In this document: positions 61,305 through 64,000 of the stretch, piece by piece | Numbering within the stretch: the first letter of the stretch is position 1 | Layout of the letters: each line of letters opens with the position of its first letter | NCBI GenBank assembly: GCA_023408315.1 | Contig: JAEYKI010000010.1 | Coordinates: 1-64,000, forward strand | DNA length: 64,000 nucleotides | Direction of reading: 5' to 3' | Origin: Bacillota bacterium | GTDB taxonomy: Bacteria > Bacillota > Clostridia > Christensenellales > Christensenellaceae | Position numbers and translations under genes: made by a program | The notes under the pieces: generated by a model | What the model was told of the DNA's origin: nothing | Databases searched by the model: none | What the model saw: only the letters and a program-made list of their open reading frames with translations

Positions 61305-62133
61305 AATTCACGTTGTAGAACACGCTCTGCAAAACGGAAATATCCCGCTCGCCCCGCCAGTATCCGTCCAGTATTTCAAAGTAATACAGGCTTTTTTGGA
61401 TAGCCTTTTCTATGTATTCAAAGAAAGGATCATAGTTGTACAGGTCTTTTATCTGATCGTATGGGTAATACAGCATGGTGAGCAGATTGAGTACGGTGAA
61501 CCGGTTTTGCAGGCGTATCCACCGCATTTGTTTTTCGCTTGGCTTATACATTTTGCTGTTGTATTTCTCAAAGTATTTATAGGCAATATGGTACGCGTTT
61601 TTTTTCAAACGGAAGCCATAATACAGCCTGTCTTTTACAAAATTAAAAAAATCACTGATTTCATTTGTGTGTACGGTTGTTTGGCGCACAAAGGCAGCGC
61701 GGTCAAACTCCATGGCGTCTATGCCGTTTTTACGCGCGTACAGGGTATCTATTGCGTATTCCAGGGTGTTGTGCTCCTTCATTGTGTTGGGCGCAAGCGC
61801 GTTAATGGGCGGATGCATGATGTAATCGAAGCAGTAGTGCGTGACATATCCCAGGAAAAAAGCCTTGAGAAGACCGGAAGGATGCTGTTTTACGTATTCC
61901 GCGCCTTCCACAAAAAAACGCTGCGTGCGCGCGCGGTGCAGCCCATAGCCAAACAGCTTGAAGGTGTGCCCGCGCAGCACTGCGTAATATTTATATAAAT
62001 AAAAATAATCGCCACCCTGGGCGCCGCAATGGTAGGCGTCCATGTGTTCTGTGATTGTTTTTTTTATGTGTGGGTTCCGGAGCTGTTTGAGCACGTCTTC
62101 TGCGCCAATCATGTGGGTCAAAAAAGCTGGCAT
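61222..62133 (-). CDS. Zinc-dependent phospholipase C-family protein
   Basis: A 303-residue all-helical protein: FLTHMIGAEDVL near the start, GAQGGDYFYLYKY, and LGYVTHYCFDYIMHPPIN (about 94-111), the His/Asp pattern of the Zn_dep_PLPC family. There is no signal peptide, so it acts in the cytoplasm, unlike the secreted toxin forms. The substrate is unknown. AAGGA precedes the ATG. Confidence 0.82.
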   Translation of the reverse strand: MPAFLTHMIGAEDVLKQLRNPHIKKTITEHMDAYHCGAQGGDYFYLYKYYAVLRGHTFKLFGYGLHRARTQRFFVEGAEYVKQHPSGLLKAFFLGYVTHYCFDYIMHPPINALAPNTMKEHNTLEYAIDTLYARKNGIDAMEFDRAAFVRQTTVHTNEISDFFNFVKDRLYYGFRLKKNAYHIAYKYFEKYNSKMYKPSEKQMRWIRLQNRFTVLNLLTMLYYPYDQIKDLYNYDPFFEYIEKAIQKSLYYFEILDGYWRGERDISVLQSVFYNVNFNGMPIVPTEERKEFRRLYKKAKLKLW

Positions 62134-62342
62134 TCCATAATTCCTTACCGTTTATTTGAAAGCGTAACAGTATTGATTATATACGATAATATTGTTTTAC
62201 GCCATTGTTATTCTTAAAACAACAATAAAAGGTATAATTGTTTGTAATTGCGTGCTGGCGTGCGGCTGCGCACGTTCAGTAAATATTTACCATATTTTTC
62301 TCCTTTTCTTTGGCTATACTAATATAAGAAAGGAGATCAATT

Positions 62343-62651
62343 ATGAACAGAACTGTATTGACTTTGATTATAGTTGGCGCTTTGAACTGGCTTTTGATCG
62401 GTGTGTTTCAATTCGATCTGGTGGCCGCAATATTTGGAGGACAGGCAGGGGTTCTTTCCCGGATCATTTATGTTATTATTGGTATTGCCGGTATTTGGGC
62501 CTTTACCTTTTGGGGCAAGGTTGCCAGAGACGACCGCGCAAGCGAAGTGAACCGGGATGGATATAAAAACAGAAGAGAATCGTACAACTATGAATTTGGA
62601 AGGGATTACCGCACAAGCGACAGCAACAAAAAAACATACAAAGACGATTAA
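62343..62651 (+). CDS. DUF378 family small membrane protein
   Basis: A 102-residue protein with two helices (LTLIIVGALNWLLIGVFQFD and IIYVIIGIAGIWAFTF) matching the DUF378/YuzA pattern, then a charged cytoplasmic tail of about 45 residues rich in Arg, Tyr and Asp. AGAAAGGAG precedes the ATG. Followed by a strong terminator. Confidence 0.85.
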   Translation: MNRTVLTLIIVGALNWLLIGVFQFDLVAAIFGGQAGVLSRIIYVIIGIAGIWAFTFWGKVARDDRASEVNRDGYKNRRESYNYEFGRDYRTSDSNKKTYKDD

Positions 62652-62700
62652 AATTTGCCGGGCACCTTGTGTCCATATCCTTTCGTTTATTCAAGCAACT

Positions 62701-62729
62701 AAAGGCCACCCACGCGGGTGGCCTTTTTT
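62701..62729 (+). terminator. Terminator
   Basis: AAAGGCCACCC pairs perfectly with GGGTGGCCTTT around a four-base loop, followed by T. Confidence 0.9.
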
Positions 62730-62846
62730 GTGGCCGCATTGCCGCGCGTAAAAGTGGAGATTGTGGATTCATATTAAAATATGTTATTATTTGATAGCCG
62801 GGCTGGCCGCCAAAACCGGAAAAAAGCCGCGGCGGGGGTGGCTGAT

Positions 62847-63284
62847 ATGAAGTTTAAAACCAGCAATTATTTTGCGTATCTTGTAATTGGGCTTTGCGGC
62901 GTGTTCTGGCTGCTGCTTACGTTTTATCTGAACTTCCGCGGAGTAACAATGGCGTATTATTCCGCGCTGCTTGGGATTATTGCCGCGGGGGCCGCCGTGT
63001 GCGCTGCGCGGGGGTACATTTTGCTGGACGCGCAGGGGATGGCTGTTTATTACGGGCTGCGCCTGAGGAAGATACGCTACGAAGATATACAATATATAAA
63101 GGAAGCGCGGTTTGCCATGATGTCTGTAAATATGTCCCTGGCTGTGTGCAACCTGGGCATCAAGCTGAAGGAAGGCGGCATTTGGAAGTATTCTTACATA
63201 ATGGTTGCGGTGGCGGACAAGGAAGCGTTTTTGGAAGAGCTGCACAACAGAAGGCCAGAGATAGAGATTCAAAGGAAAGTTTAA
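62847..63284 (+). CDS. Two-helix membrane protein with PH-like domain
   Basis: A 145-residue protein: two N-terminal helices (about 8-28 and 34-55), then a beta-rich region (GYILLDAQGMAVYYGLRLRKIRYEDIQYI) like bacterial PH domains. The helix pair plus PH-type fold is common in uncharacterised Firmicute proteins. ATG at 62847 follows GGGGGTGG. Function unknown. Confidence 0.6.
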   Translation: MKFKTSNYFAYLVIGLCGVFWLLLTFYLNFRGVTMAYYSALLGIIAAGAAVCAARGYILLDAQGMAVYYGLRLRKIRYEDIQYIKEARFAMMSVNMSLAVCNLGIKLKEGGIWKYSYIMVAVADKEAFLEELHNRRPEIEIQRKV

Positions 63285-63381
63285 GGCGGCTTTAAAGAAA
63301 TACCCGGAGGATGAAGCTGGATGGAAGATATAATTAAGGAGAACCATGAACGCTTTTTTTGAATAATTTTTGAATATTTTG

Positions 63382-63410
63382 TTGTATTTTATACAGATTA
63401 GTGGTATAAA
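63382..63410 (+). promoter_or_regulatory. Promoter ahead of the Cys-rich peptide leader
   Basis: TTGTAT (63382-63387), 17-base spacer, TATAAA (63405-63410). If used, it makes a leader of about 300 bases before the start codon at 63716. Confidence 0.5.
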
Positions 63411-63416
63411 TATTTG

Positions 63417-63700
63417 GGATATATGATTTCCGTGCACGCCATATACCCAATGGCATTGTAAATACAGGTAGCCTTTTTTAAAGCTCTGGCACGAGGCGGA
63501 TGAAAAGGCAAGGGAGGCTCCCGGTCGACAGAAGATTCGCCCGGGGGTTTTTTACGTTTGCAAGCATTTCATAAAAAAAGTTGCAGGTTATAACAGCATA
63601 CCGTTGGATGCGCCGGCAGGCGTGCAACCTGCCAAATTTCCTCTTTTTTCTGTAAAAACCGTACCTTTTCGCATGCGGCTGAATACTATAGGGTAACAGG
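63417..63700 (+). promoter_or_regulatory. Putative structured leader
   Basis: This gene-free stretch has a GC hairpin near 63518-63553 (CCCGG with CCGGG, then a T-run) and a second stem GCAGGTT/AACCTGC (about 63583-63634) with an inner GGCAGG/CCTGCC alternative. The first could stop transcription early. No known riboswitch consensus was recognised. Confidence 0.35.
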
Positions 63701-63715
63701 AAAGGAGTGACTTTT

Positions 63716-63868
63716 ATGTTTCCGTTTTGCGGATGCTGCAGACCCGTCTGCTGCGTACCCTGTTTCCCCGTTTGCTGCTGCACATGCGTTACTACATGCT
63801 GCAGGCCCTGGCCTTGGTGGCATGGATGCGGATGTGGATGCGGATGCGGATTCCGGGGATTCTGGTAA
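63716..63868 (+). CDS. Cysteine-rich peptide, 50 aa with 16 Cys
   Basis: ATG at 63716 with AAAGGAGTGA upstream, stop TAA at 63866-63868, terminator 16 bases later. It begins MFPFCGCCRPVCCVPCFPVC, continues with a Trp/Pro patch (RPWPWWH) and ends GCGCGCGCGFRGFW. The cysteines are a third of all residues, as in metallothioneins, but the spacing is unlike known ones. It shares Gly/Cys style with the genes at 1-468. Coat cross-linking or metal storage are possibilities, not shown. Confidence 0.65.
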   Translation: MFPFCGCCRPVCCVPCFPVCCCTCVTTCCRPWPWWHGCGCGCGCGFRGFW

Positions 63869-63883
63869 TAAGGATACTTGTAC

Positions 63884-63911
63884 AAAAGCCGGAGATGATT
63901 TTCCGGCTTTT
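63884..63911 (+). terminator. Terminator of the Cys-rich peptide gene
   Basis: AAAAGCCGGA (63884-63893) pairs with TCCGGCTTTT (63902-63911). It supports plus-strand transcription. 63912-64000 shows no further signal. Confidence 0.8.
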
Positions 63912-64000
63912 AACTATTTACCGGGCTTTGTTTTTTGTTGAATTTTTTAACTGCGGCTTTGTTAATTGAATGGGGCTGGAAACAAAACGCCATCCGCTTG

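Noticed and set aside
63478..63885. Minus-strand frame with a His-Pro repeat over the Cys-rich peptide
   Set aside because: It is the reverse reading of the GCGCGCG codons. The plus-strand frame has a ribosome site and its own terminator.

Overview
The window looks like a chromosomal segment of an anaerobic, Gram-positive, spore-former-lineage Firmicute (Clostridia, possibly a Christensenellales- or Oscillospirales-type gut bacterium). This is inferred from strong AGGAGG-type ribosome sites, frequent TTG/GTG starts, GC-rich genes separated by AT-rich spacers, a class D-type sortase with a sortase-signal surface protein, coat-like Cys/Gly-rich small proteins, many radical-SAM proteins and no respiratory chain. 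No rRNA, tRNA or CRISPR array was seen.

Layout. 1-5 kb: two Gly/Cys-rich mini-proteins, a multidrug MFS pump, exonuclease III, a TspO-like protein and an aldo/keto reductase. 5-13 kb: a signalling cluster made of a zinc-ribbon membrane protein, three pseudokinase proteins (one fused to an HtrA-like serine protease, two carrying a repeat stalk and a shared C-terminal domain) and an SPFH protein. 13-24 kb: GH25 lysozyme, PflX-like radical SAM, a sortase-type surface protein, a cytochrome-b5-like pair, a promoter-driven 36-residue peptide next to an HExxH membrane protein, a possible structured RNA, two c-di-GMP enzymes and two coat-like paralogues. 25-39 kb: housekeeping and accessory enzymes, a duplicated membrane/peptidoglycan-binding gene, NudC, sortase, and a TetR/radical-SAM divergent pair.

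39-54.5 kb is a decayed phage-like region: an ImmA-like peptidase and XRE repressor with clear operators, early genes, a replication-type protein, a Fic enzyme, a cold-shock-like protein, and the small and large terminase subunits. The terminase genes are split by about 7.4 kb that holds an orphan Phd-type antitoxin, a fourth repeat-stalk protein and a toxin/immunity cassette array. No integrase, capsid or tail gene is present. A conserved element of about 40 bp lies upstream of terS, the toxin gene and terL.

54.6-57.7 kb is the most striking unit: an AT-rich, tightly packed three-gene operon encoding RNase H1 fused to an RnlA-like HEPN toxin, an RnlB-like antitoxin, and a TPR protein ending in a cold-shock domain. 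It looks like a transferred anti-phage toxin-antitoxin island beside the phage genes. In E. coli, RnlA is a separate protein stimulated by RNase HI, so the fusion joins two known partners, and the TPR-cold-shock gene is an unexplained third component.

58-64 kb: Gly-rich tail-anchored proteins, a HAD phosphatase, a formate/nitrite channel, a LOG-family enzyme, a Zn-dependent phospholipase C-like protein, small membrane proteins, and a 50-residue peptide with 16 cysteines behind a long structured leader. All assignments come from reading motifs; no database search was run.
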